In this document: positions 52,272-62,021 of the stretch, piece after piece
How positions within the stretch are numbered: position 1 is the first letter of the stretch
How the letters are laid out: every line of letters starts with the position of its first letter
Origin: Acidobacteriaceae bacterium
GTDB lineage: Bacteria; Acidobacteriota; Terriglobia; Terriglobales; Acidobacteriaceae
Reading direction: 5' to 3'
Assembly: GCA_003131585.1 (NCBI GenBank)
Contig: PKVW01000023.1
Location: forward strand, 50,453-114,452
Length of the DNA stretch: 64,000 nucleotides
Translations under genes and position numbers: made by a program
The notes under the pieces: generated by a model
What the model saw: the letters and a program-made list of their open reading frames with translations, nothing else
Told to the model about the DNA's origin: nothing
The model's database searches: none

Positions 52272-52712
52272 ACGAGAGAACAGGCAATGGAGAATCTGAT
52301 TCTGTGCGGAGTTTCACCCCAAATCAGCAGGGTTGTCAATATGCATCCAGGTCCGTCAATGGTCCCGCCAGGTCGGCGTATGGAATCGGAAATTCCAGGA
52401 TGAATCCTCAGGTTGAAGAGGTACCGCGGAAGTATCTCAGCGCATTGACCGAAAGACCTTTCCTCCGGACGCGACTTGGCCGACGCGGGCGCTGTGGTCC
52501 CAAAACGGAAGAAATAACCAACAATTTAGGACAATCGTGTAGGGCCTTTTGTGTCCTCCCGTTCGTGCAGAAAGAATGTTAGAATCACCCAATCTTGGGG
52601 CGCGTTAGAATGGTCCTCCAAGTCAGTTTCTCTTGCTTCCTCCTCATGGCTTCTCTTTGAAAACACCTGACATCAGAGCCATTTCAAGACCTTTAACCGA
52701 GGGAGTTTGAAC
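52272..52712. promoter_or_regulatory. Intergenic region upstream of ugd
   Basis: 441 bases between two divergent genes. No credible ORF. Seen: a 5-bp inverted repeat ggaat-cggaa-attcc around 52382-52396, and two copies of TTAGAAT about 28 bases apart near 52579 and 52607, resembling -10 hexamers (TAGAAT), but no convincing -35 at standard spacing. GAGGGAG at 52699-52705 is the ribosome site of ugd. Confidence 0.4.
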
Positions 52713-54118
52713 ATGCGGATCGCTTTGGTTGGTTCCGGATACGTGGGATTAGTTGCTGGCGCCTGCTTTGCCGACCTTGGTCATGACGTTATTCTCGTCG
52801 ACAACGACGAACGCAAGCTAACCGCGCTCAAGAACGGGCAAGTCCCCATCCACGAGAACTTCCTGCCCGAACTGTTGAGCCGTCACCGCGGTCGCCGCCT
52901 GGAATTCTCCGACGATCTGCAGGAAGCCGTGCGCGCCAGTTCGGCCATCTTCGTCGCCGTAGGCACTCCGCCCACGGAACGCGGCGAGGCTGACCTGTCT
53001 TACGTCGAGTCGGTGGCTCGCGAAATCTCCGGCGGCGTCAACGGATACAAAGTGATTGTCGAGAAGAGCACGGTCCCCGTCTATACCAGCGAATGGGTTC
53101 GCAAGATCATTTTGCGCAACGGCACCGACCCCGAGCTGTTCGACGTCGCTTCGAACCCTGAGTTTCTGCGCGAAGGCACCGCCGTCACCGACTTTCTTTT
53201 TCCGGACCGCATCGTCATCGGCTGCGACACCGAGCGCGCCGCCGATGTTCTCCGCCAAGTCTATGCCCCGCTCACCAGCGGCAGCTATTACGAACGCAGC
53301 GATGCCATCCCGCAACCCGACCGCACTTCGATTCCCGCTCCTATCATCGTGACCAGCACCAAGAGTGCGGAACTGATCAAGCACGCCTCCAATGCATTCC
53401 TGGCCATGAAGATTTCCTTCATCAACGCGGTCGCTTCCATCTGCGAATCCGTGGGCGCCAACGTGAACCAGGTGTGCCACGGCATCGGCACCGACTCCCG
53501 CATTGGCCCGCGCTTTCTGAATCCCGGCATCGGCTACGGCGGCTCCTGTTTCCCCAAAGATGTAATGGCGTTTCGCGCCGTCGCCCGCGAGTGTGGTTAT
53601 GACTTCCGTCTGCTCGACGAAGTCATGCGCATCAACGAAGACCAACGCGAGCGCTTCCTGCGCAAAGTGCGCAGCGCCCTGTGGACGCTCCGCGGCAAGC
53701 ACCTCGGCGTCCTCGGTCTCGCCTTTAAAGGCGGCACCGACGACATTCGCGAATCGCCCGCCCTTTTCCTGGTGCAAGCGCTGTTGCAGGAAGGCTGCAA
53801 GATCACGGCCTACGACCCGGCTGCCATGGATCGCACCCAGGAGGCGATGACCTCGAATCTTAAGTTCGCCGCCTCCGCCTATGAAGCGGCCAGCGGCGCC
53901 GACGCCCTGCTGATCCTCACCGAGTGGGAAGAGTTTGCCAACCTCGACCTCACCCGCCTCAATCAGGAACTCAAATATCCCATCGTGATCGACGGCCGCA
54001 ACCTGTATGATCCCGAAGTAATGGCAGCGCACGGCTTCACCTATTACAGCGTGGGACGCGCGGCCTCTCATCCGGATGGAGTACCCGCCACCGTTTTGCG
54101 GAACGGCACGAAGAAAGC

Positions 54119-54122
<4 letters not shown>
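52713..54122 (+). CDS. ugd: UDP-glucose 6-dehydrogenase
   Basis: 469 aa from the ATG at 52713; GAGGGAG seven bases upstream fixes it over a TTG at 52707. N-terminal NAD domain ([20 protein letters not shown]), then [39 protein letters not shown] and PDRIVIG. The catalytic Cys is in YGGSCFPKD (about 272-276). C-terminal UDP-binding part: [17 protein letters not shown]. It oxidises UDP-glucose twice with NAD+ to UDP-glucuronate in the cytoplasm. Overlapping by four bases with the UDP-glucuronate decarboxylase gene, it forms a two-gene operon for UDP-GlcA and UDP-xylose, probably feeding the EPS locus. A GDP-mannose dehydrogenase is the alternative within the family; the neighbour favours UDP-glucose. 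Confidence 0.92.
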
Positions 54123-55078
<956 letters not shown>

Positions 55079-56245
55079 CTACTCGCTGCTCTGCGCCGTG
55101 GCCGCGACGAAGTCGATCAACTGCTGCACTCCGCCACGCTCATTCTTGGTGTTCAGTGTGAACGAGACGCCCATCCCGTAGCCAGGATGCGAGGCCTTCA
55201 CTGCACCGCTCAACCGCAACTTCATCTCGTGCGTGCGCACGATGATCTCCACCGCAGTGCCGGTCGAAAAAGCCAGCGGCATTTCCAGGTAACATCCGCC
55301 CGGGCTCAGATCGCTCAGATGGCAGTAGTTCCGCACCGAACTTCCCTGTTGGTACACCTCCGCTCCCAAACGGCAGGCATATCGCGTTTGTCCGCGGCGG
55401 TTGCTGGGCTCAGAGCGCAGTCGAGCCCCGGCTTCCCCATCACGGCCCTGGGCATCCTGCTTCTCAAGTTGCTGCTTCTCGACATGCGTGTCCGCTGCCA
55501 CCAGATCGTCGCTCGGCCGGCTGGAGTGCTCCACTTCCACCGCCTCCGAAGCCAACGCCTGCTTGGGTGCATCGGCCATGTTCATCCGCAACCACTCGCG
55601 CAGAATGCGCCGCGAAGATTGCGGCACATCCACAAACTGGATTCCCGCCCGCCCGTTCCAATCCTGCCACACCACTTGGCCGGAGAGCCGCACGCTCGCC
55701 GTCTGACCCGGCAATTGGAACTGGAAATAAACTTTGCAGGTCGGCGGCAACTTCTTGCCGAAATTTACTGCCATGCCATCTTCCGCCAGGTCCACCAGCG
55801 TCGCTCTCGCCTGTTCCACGCCGGCGTAGTCGATTGTCGCCTGCGCGTGCACCGCTGCCCGGGGCTTGGTTCGTTTGTCCCGGTATAGCACGCCTTGGGC
55901 GGCGCATAGGCTGCTCAGCGCCCGCTCGTAAGACACCGGCTTATACAGCACGAAGTTGACCCCGAGAGCAAACATCTCCCGGATGCTCTCCTGCCCCCCC
56001 ACCACAACCACCGCCAGGGTCGCGTCGTTCAGACGCGAAGAACGGCTCTCGTTCAATAAGGCAATTACTTCCGCCTGCGTTTCACAGTCAAGAATGATTA
56101 GGTCAAAACGCTCCTGCGCCAGCCTCACAGCGGCGCGCACGGCGTCCCCGCACAACTCCATTTGAATACCGAGATCTTCCAGCACGCGGCGCAGCACGTG
56201 AACGGCAGCCTCGTCGGCGCAGACCAATAACGATGAGAGAGTCAT
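55079..56245 (-). CDS. Response-regulator receiver fused to two PilZ domains
   Basis: 388 aa. Residues 1-115 form a receiver-like domain (LLVCADEAAVHVLRRVLEDL; phospho-acceptor Asp likely in LIILDCET; VLYKP with the conserved Lys). The first PilZ domain (about 125-225) has RTKPRA and DLAEDGMAVNF. A charged linker, about 226-285, leads to the second (about 286-380) with RRGQTRY and DLSPGGCYLEM, matching the RxxxR and (D/N)xSxxG c-di-GMP-binding motifs. Start has AGGCAGGT directly upstream. It likely couples a c-di-GMP signal to EPS or pilus output. No histidine kinase is adjacent. It is convergent with uxs without any intergenic base. Confidence 0.87.
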   Translation of the reverse strand: MTLSSLLVCADEAAVHVLRRVLEDLGIQMELCGDAVRAAVRLAQERFDLIILDCETQAEVIALLNESRSSRLNDATLAVVVVGGQESIREMFALGVNFVLYKPVSYERALSSLCAAQGVLYRDKRTKPRAAVHAQATIDYAGVEQARATLVDLAEDGMAVNFGKKLPPTCKVYFQFQLPGQTASVRLSGQVVWQDWNGRAGIQFVDVPQSSRRILREWLRMNMADAPKQALASEAVEVEHSSRPSDDLVAADTHVEKQQLEKQDAQGRDGEAGARLRSEPSNRRGQTRYACRLGAEVYQQGSSVRNYCHLSDLSPGGCYLEMPLAFSTGTAVEIIVRTHEMKLRLSGAVKASHPGYGMGVSFTLNTKNERGGVQQLIDFVAATAQSSE

Positions 56246-56353
56246 ACCTGCCTCTCATCCTAGGATCACGGCGGTTCCCCCGACAAGTTACCTTTGTCAT
56301 CCCCGCCGCCCTTGTCCTCCCCCGAGCTCTGTTAACTCCACTGCAGTCAACCC

Positions 56354-56369
56354 GGTGACCTGAGTCACC
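56354..56369. promoter_or_regulatory. Candidate operator: perfect inverted repeat
   Basis: GGTGAC and GTCACC arms with a four-base spacer, placed upstream of the pilin promoter, in a position suited to an activator or shared operator. No regulator can be named. Confidence 0.4.
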
Positions 56370-56415
56370 ATCTCCATTACAAAAGACCAATAGTCCTCCG
56401 TTGCACCGTCGTGCT

Positions 56416-56444
56416 TTGACGCTGCCGTCCCCCCTCCCTAGGAT
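56416..56444 (+). promoter_or_regulatory. Sigma70-like promoter of the minor-pilin operon
   Basis: TTGACG (56416-56421, 5/6 to consensus), 17-base spacer, TAGGAT (56439-56444, 4/6). Predicted transcription start near 56451, leaving a leader of about 135 bases. Confidence 0.55.
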
Positions 56445-56585
56445 GAAGTATGCCGGCACTGAACGACCGTGCATGCCGGGACCACCTCCCGCGAGCAGCA
56501 CGGGCTTTGGGCTCAGTAGCTGGAAAGCGGGGGTTTGGGAATCAACCGGCGCTTACAAGACCGACTCTCCCCGCCACAAGGATCT

Positions 56586-57206
56586 ATGGCATCGACTAAA
56601 CAACGCGGCTTCTCTTTGCTGGAACTGATGATCACCATCAGCATTTCGATGATCGTGGCCGCGGTGACTTTCATCACCATGATGCCTTCCCTGAATCGGG
56701 CGCACTTGGAGTCTTCTTACTCCACTACTCTGATGGCGTTGCGCAACACCCGCAACCTGGCCATCACGCAGAGCCACGAGTACTACGTTGTTTTCAACCC
56801 CGGCGGCTTTCCTGCAGGGACCATCCTGGTCCAGTACCAGCCTCCAGCGGTGGCGGGGATCTTACCGCCGCTTCAGCAAGTGATCACTTATTCGGTGCCC
56901 GTCGACATAACTTTTGCCGTGCGCGCGGGATTTCCGGCCGCCACGCCCGATGGATTTGGCGCGGGGATCAATCCCATTGACTTTGGTCAAGGCTTGGGAT
57001 TCGGCAACTTGAACTATGTGGTTTTCATGCCGGACGGCTCCTCGCGAGACAACCTCGGGAATTACAACAGCGGCGTGCTGTACCTTACCCGCGCCTCGGA
57101 CTCGATCTACAGCTCGCGAGCCATCACTGTATGGGGAGCCACGGGCAGGATCCGCGGCTGGCGGCTGGATCAGAATGCAGGGGTTGCCCTATGGGAACAA
57201 GAATGA
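56586..57206 (+). CDS. GspH/FimT-type minor pseudopilin
   Basis: 206 aa from the ATG at 56586 with AAGGA four bases upstream; a longer open frame to 56535 is without a site. The class III prepilin signal is KQRGFSLLELMIT: cleavage after Gly, Glu at +5, then a hydrophobic helix (SISMIVAAVTFITMM). The C-terminal part (about 60-206) is a beta-rich globular domain with VFMPDGSSRDNLG and WGATGRIRGWRLD, typical of GspH/FimT. It should join the tip or initiation complex of a type IV pilus or type II secretion pseudopilus after processing by a prepilin peptidase. First of four co-directional genes; overlaps the next by four bases (ATGA). Confidence 0.88.
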   Translation: MASTKQRGFSLLELMITISISMIVAAVTFITMMPSLNRAHLESSYSTTLMALRNTRNLAITQSHEYYVVFNPGGFPAGTILVQYQPPAVAGILPPLQQVITYSVPVDITFAVRAGFPAATPDGFGAGINPIDFGQGLGFGNLNYVVFMPDGSSRDNLGNYNSGVLYLTRASDSIYSSRAITVWGATGRIRGWRLDQNAGVALWEQE

Positions 57207-57811
57207 AGCCAACCAAAAGGATAGTAGGTGGAAAAGATCGCGCGCAGCGCGGTTTTTCGCTGATCGAAGTCATGATTGCCATGGTCGTCATGACCGTCGG
57301 CCTGCTGGCCGTGATTGCGACGTTTGCCACCGCGATCGCCGCCACAGAGACGGCGCAGGAAAATCTGATCGCCCGCCACAAGGCGCTGGACGCCCTGGAG
57401 AGCATCTATACCGCCCGCAACAGCCAGCAGATCCCTTTCGCCGCCATCAATAATGTCGCTAGTGGCGGCAGCTTTCTGAGCGGGCCTCAACCCCTGCTTT
57501 GTGCCGGTCCCGATGGCTTGGTGGGCACCACCGATGACGTGCCTTGCACCACGACGGCGGGCGCGGCCTGCCCCAATGGCGGAGCGGAATGCCTCGTGCT
57601 GCCCGGACCCGACGGCGTTCTGGGCACGGCGGACGACGAAATTCAGAGCCTCGCCAACTTTACCCGCACCATCTCCATCAACCAGGTGTTGCAGCCCAAT
57701 GGCACCGTCAACCAAAACCTGGTGGCGATCTCGATCACGGTGAGTTACACGAAGACCGGATGGCCGGCTCAAAGCTACACCACTAATGCCCTGATCTCGG
57801 CCTACCACTGA
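57203..57811 (+). CDS. PilV-type minor pilin
   Basis: 202 aa from the ATG overlapping the preceding stop; an ATG at 57191 is an alternative. Prepilin signal QRGFSLIEVMIAMVVM with Glu at +5, then helix. Between residues 85 and 140 two similar segments, GPDGLVGTTDDVPC and GPDGVLGTADDEIQ, form a duplicated D-G-x-x-G-T-x-D-D motif, which looks like a Ca2+-binding loop pair (inference). Four Cys residues may form disulfides. The C-terminal strand VAISITVSYTKTGWPAQSYT matches minor pilins. Acts in the inner membrane/periplasm during pilus assembly. Followed 20 bases later by the PilW-type gene. Confidence 0.85.
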   Translation: MKPTKRIVGGKDRAQRGFSLIEVMIAMVVMTVGLLAVIATFATAIAATETAQENLIARHKALDALESIYTARNSQQIPFAAINNVASGGSFLSGPQPLLCAGPDGLVGTTDDVPCTTTAGAACPNGGAECLVLPGPDGVLGTADDEIQSLANFTRTISINQVLQPNGTVNQNLVAISITVSYTKTGWPAQSYTTNALISAYH

Positions 57812-57831
57812 CCCCATTGAGGACCATAAAG

Positions 57832-59004
57832 ATGCGGACCGGAAAATCGCAGCGCGGATTCACCCTGCTGGAGCTGATGGTGGCTTCGGCCATTGGCCTG
57901 GTCGTGATGGCCGCCATGACCAGCCTGTTCAAATTGGGCATGGCCGCCACCTTCACGGTCACGCAACGCGCCGAGACCCAGCAGAACATGCGTGCCGCTA
58001 TGGAAATGATGACCAAGGACATCAGCTTGGCGGGATCCGGATTGCCCACGGGCGGTCTTCAGCTGGCTACCTCGGCGGGGGCCGGCCCGCTTTCCGAGTA
58101 CGGATGCAACCAGACCGGCACCTGTTATGTTCCCGCCCACGCTTACCCAAACAACGGCAGTGGCGGCGGTAACTATATGTATGGAATCCTGCCTGGCTTC
58201 AATAACGGAGTGCAGGGCAACGCGGTAATTCCCAATGCGCCGGGGCAGATCAACAGCAGCATCACCTCGATCTATTGCGACTATAGCTTTCCGCTCGACG
58301 CGTTCAAGATCACGGTGCCAGCGGCAAACAACGGGACCGTGGCGACCGTGACAGTGCCCAACCCTCCGGCGCCATCGCCGCCTTCCATCCTTGCCGCAGG
58401 GGGCCTTGCCACGGGGGATCTGTTGCTGTTCGTGGTGAGCAGCCCCGGTAACGGCACCGGCACTCAGGGAACCAGTTCGGTGCAAACCGGCGCCGTTGTG
58501 GGTGAGATCACAAGCCTGCCCAACAACTCGACCATTAATTTTGCCGCAGGCGACCCGCTCAACTTCAACCAGGCGGGCGGAACGATAACCAATAATATGG
58601 CATCCATAGCCGGCTCCGCCGTGGCGAATATGTCGGTTTGCCGCCTTTATGCGGTCACCTATTTCCTGCAGGTTCCACCCGCCGGCGGGACGACGCAGAC
58701 TCCACGCTTGATGCGCCAGGTAAACGGACAAAACGCCATCCCAGTCGCCGACAACATTATCAATCTGCAGATCACCTACGACGTGATCGATTCCATCCTC
58801 GGCACCATCAGCGCCAATCAGCGCGATCCCATCGGCGCGGGCCTCTCTCCCAGTTTGATCCGAAAGGTCAACTTATGGGTGATCGGGGAGAGTTTGACGA
58901 ATACGGGAAACAAATCCCAGAGCATGTATCTGGCGACTTCAGTGAGCGCCAGAAATATGAGCTTCTGCAATTCGCAAAGCAATAGCACGACTGCTTGCCA
59001 ATGA
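57832..59004 (+). CDS. PilW-type minor pilin
   Basis: 390 aa from the ATG at 57832 with GAGG nine bases upstream (the frame is open to a TTG at 57817). Prepilin signal SQRGFTLLELMVASAIG with Glu at +5, helix to about residue 40, then RAETQQNMRAAMEMMTKDIS, a PilW-family block. The middle of the protein is a Gly/Asn/Pro-rich beta domain; the end has RDPIGAGLSPSLIRKVNLWV. It is about 100 residues longer than usual PilW, the extra length in the central Gly/Pro-rich part. Position in the operon is as in other GspH-PilV-PilW-PilX sets. Confidence 0.85.
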   Translation: MRTGKSQRGFTLLELMVASAIGLVVMAAMTSLFKLGMAATFTVTQRAETQQNMRAAMEMMTKDISLAGSGLPTGGLQLATSAGAGPLSEYGCNQTGTCYVPAHAYPNNGSGGGNYMYGILPGFNNGVQGNAVIPNAPGQINSSITSIYCDYSFPLDAFKITVPAANNGTVATVTVPNPPAPSPPSILAAGGLATGDLLLFVVSSPGNGTGTQGTSSVQTGAVVGEITSLPNNSTINFAAGDPLNFNQAGGTITNNMASIAGSAVANMSVCRLYAVTYFLQVPPAGGTTQTPRLMRQVNGQNAIPVADNIINLQITYDVIDSILGTISANQRDPIGAGLSPSLIRKVNLWVIGESLTNTGNKSQSMYLATSVSARNMSFCNSQSNSTTACQ

Positions 59005-59034
59005 TGGGCGGATCGAGATCTTAGAGGGGGAACC

Positions 59035-61818
59035 ATGAGAAAGAGCAAACGAGATTCGCGAGGGTTTACTCTTATCGCGGCGCTGCTGTTGACGGTGCTT
59101 CTGTCGGCGCTGGCCGTAGGATTGCTGTTTACGGTCAGCAATGAAGTCCGCATGGGAGGCAACGACGTCGGCGACAACCAGGCCTACTATGGCGCCGAGG
59201 CGGGCATGGAAAACTTGACCGCTCAACTCTCTCAGCTCTATCAAACTTCCCAGACGCCGGGCGCGGCCGATATCAATGCCTTGACCAACCCTGCCACGGC
59301 CATCTATCCGACCGCGATTGCGGGTTCCAACATCACTGCCATGAACTACGCCGAGTCCATCACCTGGCCGGCGAAGGACCCCCAGGGAAATCCCTGCGTT
59401 AATCCGTGCGGCTCCTGGGACATTATTGGTTCTGGCCCCGACGGGGGTTTGGTGGCGACCATCATCCCTTATAACCTGCAAGTCACCGCTACTCGCCTGG
59501 CGGGTGCCGGTCAGATCTCCGCGTACTCCTCGCTGGCCGCCACCGGCGCATCCGTGAACATGACCCGCACCGTCGAAGAGGCCCTCATTCCAGCCTTTGA
59601 GTTTGGCGTGTTTTGCGATGGCGACTGCGACTATTTTGCCGGCCCCAACTTTAATTTCGGAGGCCGTGTCCACACCAATGGCAACCTCTTCCTGGCTTCT
59701 GGCGCCAAATTGACCTTCACCGACAAGATCGCTGTCGTGGGTCAGGTCATCCTCGATCAACTGGAAAATGGCCATGCCACAAACGCTGGCTACACCGGAA
59801 CCGTCTACGTGCCCAGCGCCAGCTTCGGCTGTCCTGCCGCCCCGGGGTTCGGACCGGCGGCAAACTGTTTGCAACTCGCGGCAGGTAGTTGGACGGGCGG
59901 ATTTCCCCCGGTTGGCGCCGCCAATCCGGCTTGGAACGGCATATCACTGGGAACATTTAACGGATTCATTCTCAACGGGCTGACGGGTGCGACCAGGCTC
60001 CAGTTGCCGTTCGTGCAAGCCGGCGTTGGACCGATTGAAATCACCCGTAAACCGCAACCAGCCGACACGGCGCTGATGGCCAATTCCCGTCTCTACAACA
60101 AAGCCGAAATCCGGATTCTGCTGGCCGACAACCAAGTCGATCTGCATCCGGAGCGCGGTGCCATTGGGGATGGCCAGGATGTGCCGTTAACCGCTGGCGC
60201 CTTTGTCGCCACGGGCGGCGGGAACATGTATTACGCCATGGCCAAACCTACCCAGAACCCCGGCCTCGGTTGGGTTGCGCCCACTGGTTGCGCGGGTCCG
60301 CCAGTCTCGTGGTCACTGCTAGGACAGGTAACACAAGGTAACTGCACGAACCCCACCTGGTTGCGCGTCGAGTATCTGAACAACGCCGGTAATTGGGTTG
60401 GAGTCACGACGCAGTGGCTGGGTTATGGCTTTGGCCGCCTTTACGGCCCACCCCCTACCGCGCCCTCCGGAGTCGCTGGACAAAACGCGGTCGGTCCCGC
60501 CATCCTTGTGCTGCAACAATTGCAGAGCGGCCTTCTCCAAGGCAGCGCGACCGGTGCATTCGGCACACAATACAACTGGATCCCAATCAACTTTTACGAT
60601 TCCCGCGAAGGCGAGCCCCGCGACCCGGGCAACCGAGCCGGCACACTCGTCAGCCCTATCGGAGTCATGAACGCTGTCGAATTGGATGTGGGCAACCTGT
60701 GGCTATGGCTGCAGGCAGCGGCCGGGTCTCCCTACACAGGCGGCAGCGGAGCTGCCGTCAACTCTACGAAAGACAAGGGCTATATCCTTTATTTCTCCGA
60801 TCATCGCGGCATGATTCCAGACCCGGATCCTCCCTACCTTGGCACTATTTCCGGAGCATCGCTGCTGGAAGATACGGTCAACGCCGGTTCTCAGCTCGGG
60901 GTGCCGGACGGAGCGCTGCAACCCAACGTCTACTATCCCTACTCTCCCGAGGACGTAGATCAGAGCTTGACCCTCAATCAACAGGGAGCGCAACACCTCG
61001 GTGCTGGATTCGGCGTCCCAGTGGCGAATGTCACCCAGCCTTACTACATTAACGGCGTGACGGCTGGGGTTAACGGCCCGGCCAATCTTCCGGCCAATGC
61101 TACGGTAAACATGGTCACCGGACCGCGGCACGTGCTCCGCTTGGTGGATGGCGGTATGAGCGCCGGAGGCGTGAGCTATGTGCCTGGGACCAACGCGGTC
61201 CAGGCCAACTCGATCGGCTTCACCGTCGCCTCGGAGGAACCGGTCTACGTTTTGGGAGACTACAACAGCGGCCCCACAGATCCGCTCTGGGGCGGCGGCA
61301 ACAACAATACTCAGCACGCGGCGTCCGCGATCATTGCCGACGCGGTCACGCTGCTTTCCAACTGGTCGTCACCCACTACCGTGCCAGCTAATCAGGGCTG
61401 GACGGACGCCGGCAGCTTCAATTTTCCCGGCGACGTGAGCAGCGCCGCCAGCACCAGGAAAGGAAATAATAGCTACTACAGGATGGCTATCGCCGCCGGC
61501 AAGAGCATTCCCTTTCCGCAACCGGTATGGGGCGGTGAGGATTTCGGCACCGACGGCGGCATGCACAATTTCCTGCGCTATCTTGAGAACCGAGGCGCAG
61601 GGGGGGCAACCGTGAACTATACCGGCTCGATGATCAGTATGTACTATTCGCAATATGCTACGGGCACCTTCAAGTGCTGCAACGTGGTGTACGGCGCGCC
61701 GGTCAGAAACTATTCCTTCGACACGTTGTTCCTGAACCCGGCGAACCTGCCTCCGGGCACGCCGATGTTCCAGGACATGATCAGCCTGAGCTATCACCAG
61801 GGCTTCGTGCCGCAGTGA
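59035..61818 (+). CDS. Large PilX-like pilus protein
   Basis: 927 aa; AGAGGGGG is right before the ATG. N-terminal RGFTLIAALLLTVLLSALAVGL has a prepilin-like start but with Ala instead of Glu at +5, as in many PilX-like proteins. GNDVGDNQAYYGAEAGMENL (about 42-61) is the PilX/T4P block. After about 160 residues the rest is a large extracellular region with FGGRVHTNGNLFLASGAKL, ILLADNQVDLHPE, YFSDHRGMIPDPDPP, and HHVLRLVDGG-like strands, rich in Gly/Asn. The final segment has paired Cys (FKCCNVVYG). Probably the tip-exposed adhesive part of the pilus, or a presentation scaffold; this is inference. A strong terminator follows. Confidence 0.83.
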   Translation: MRKSKRDSRGFTLIAALLLTVLLSALAVGLLFTVSNEVRMGGNDVGDNQAYYGAEAGMENLTAQLSQLYQTSQTPGAADINALTNPATAIYPTAIAGSNITAMNYAESITWPAKDPQGNPCVNPCGSWDIIGSGPDGGLVATIIPYNLQVTATRLAGAGQISAYSSLAATGASVNMTRTVEEALIPAFEFGVFCDGDCDYFAGPNFNFGGRVHTNGNLFLASGAKLTFTDKIAVVGQVILDQLENGHATNAGYTGTVYVPSASFGCPAAPGFGPAANCLQLAAGSWTGGFPPVGAANPAWNGISLGTFNGFILNGLTGATRLQLPFVQAGVGPIEITRKPQPADTALMANSRLYNKAEIRILLADNQVDLHPERGAIGDGQDVPLTAGAFVATGGGNMYYAMAKPTQNPGLGWVAPTGCAGPPVSWSLLGQVTQGNCTNPTWLRVEYLNNAGNWVGVTTQWLGYGFGRLYGPPPTAPSGVAGQNAVGPAILVLQQLQSGLLQGSATGAFGTQYNWIPINFYDSREGEPRDPGNRAGTLVSPIGVMNAVELDVGNLWLWLQAAAGSPYTGGSGAAVNSTKDKGYILYFSDHRGMIPDPDPPYLGTISGASLLEDTVNAGSQLGVPDGALQPNVYYPYSPEDVDQSLTLNQQGAQHLGAGFGVPVANVTQPYYINGVTAGVNGPANLPANATVNMVTGPRHVLRLVDGGMSAGGVSYVPGTNAVQANSIGFTVASEEPVYVLGDYNSGPTDPLWGGGNNNTQHAASAIIADAVTLLSNWSSPTTVPANQGWTDAGSFNFPGDVSSAASTRKGNNSYYRMAIAAGKSIPFPQPVWGGEDFGTDGGMHNFLRYLENRGAGGATVNYTGSMISMYYSQYATGTFKCCNVVYGAPVRNYSFDTLFLNPANLPPGTPMFQDMISLSYHQGFVPQ

Positions 61819-61845
61819 GCTCCGGAAAAACTCAACACACTCGCC

Positions 61846-61878
61846 GCCCCGATCCTGCATCCCAGGATCGGGGCTTTT
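61846..61878 (+). terminator. Rho-independent terminator of the pilin operon
   Basis: A perfect 12-bp stem (61846-61857 with 61863-61874), five-base loop and a TTTT tract right after. It begins 28 bases downstream of the last pilin stop and ends the plus-strand operon; the kinase gene converges from the right. Confidence 0.93.
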
Positions 61879-62021
61879 CATTCGTCATGCCGCCACCATC
61901 CCGCGAACACCGTCTACAAACGCCAGGACAACTTGCGTGAATGTTCCGATTGGAACATTTACGAAAGCGCAGGGTTACTGGGATCCGTGAAAGTCCAGGC
62001 GAAAGCGGGATCGGGAGACCG

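Larger units (their letters stand above)
56246..56585. promoter_or_regulatory. Intergenic region upstream of the pilin operon
   Basis: 340 bases without a credible gene. Contains a sigma70-type promoter at 56416-56444, a perfect inverted repeat GGTGAC-ctga-GTCACC at 56354-56369 about 46 bases upstream of the -35, and palindromes actgcagt and gttaac just before it. It is bounded by divergent starts at 56245 and 56586. Confidence 0.55.

Noticed and set aside
57802..59874. Long minus-strand frames opposite the pilin genes
   Set aside because: No start signals or motifs; the plus-strand genes show prepilin signals and tight operon spacing.
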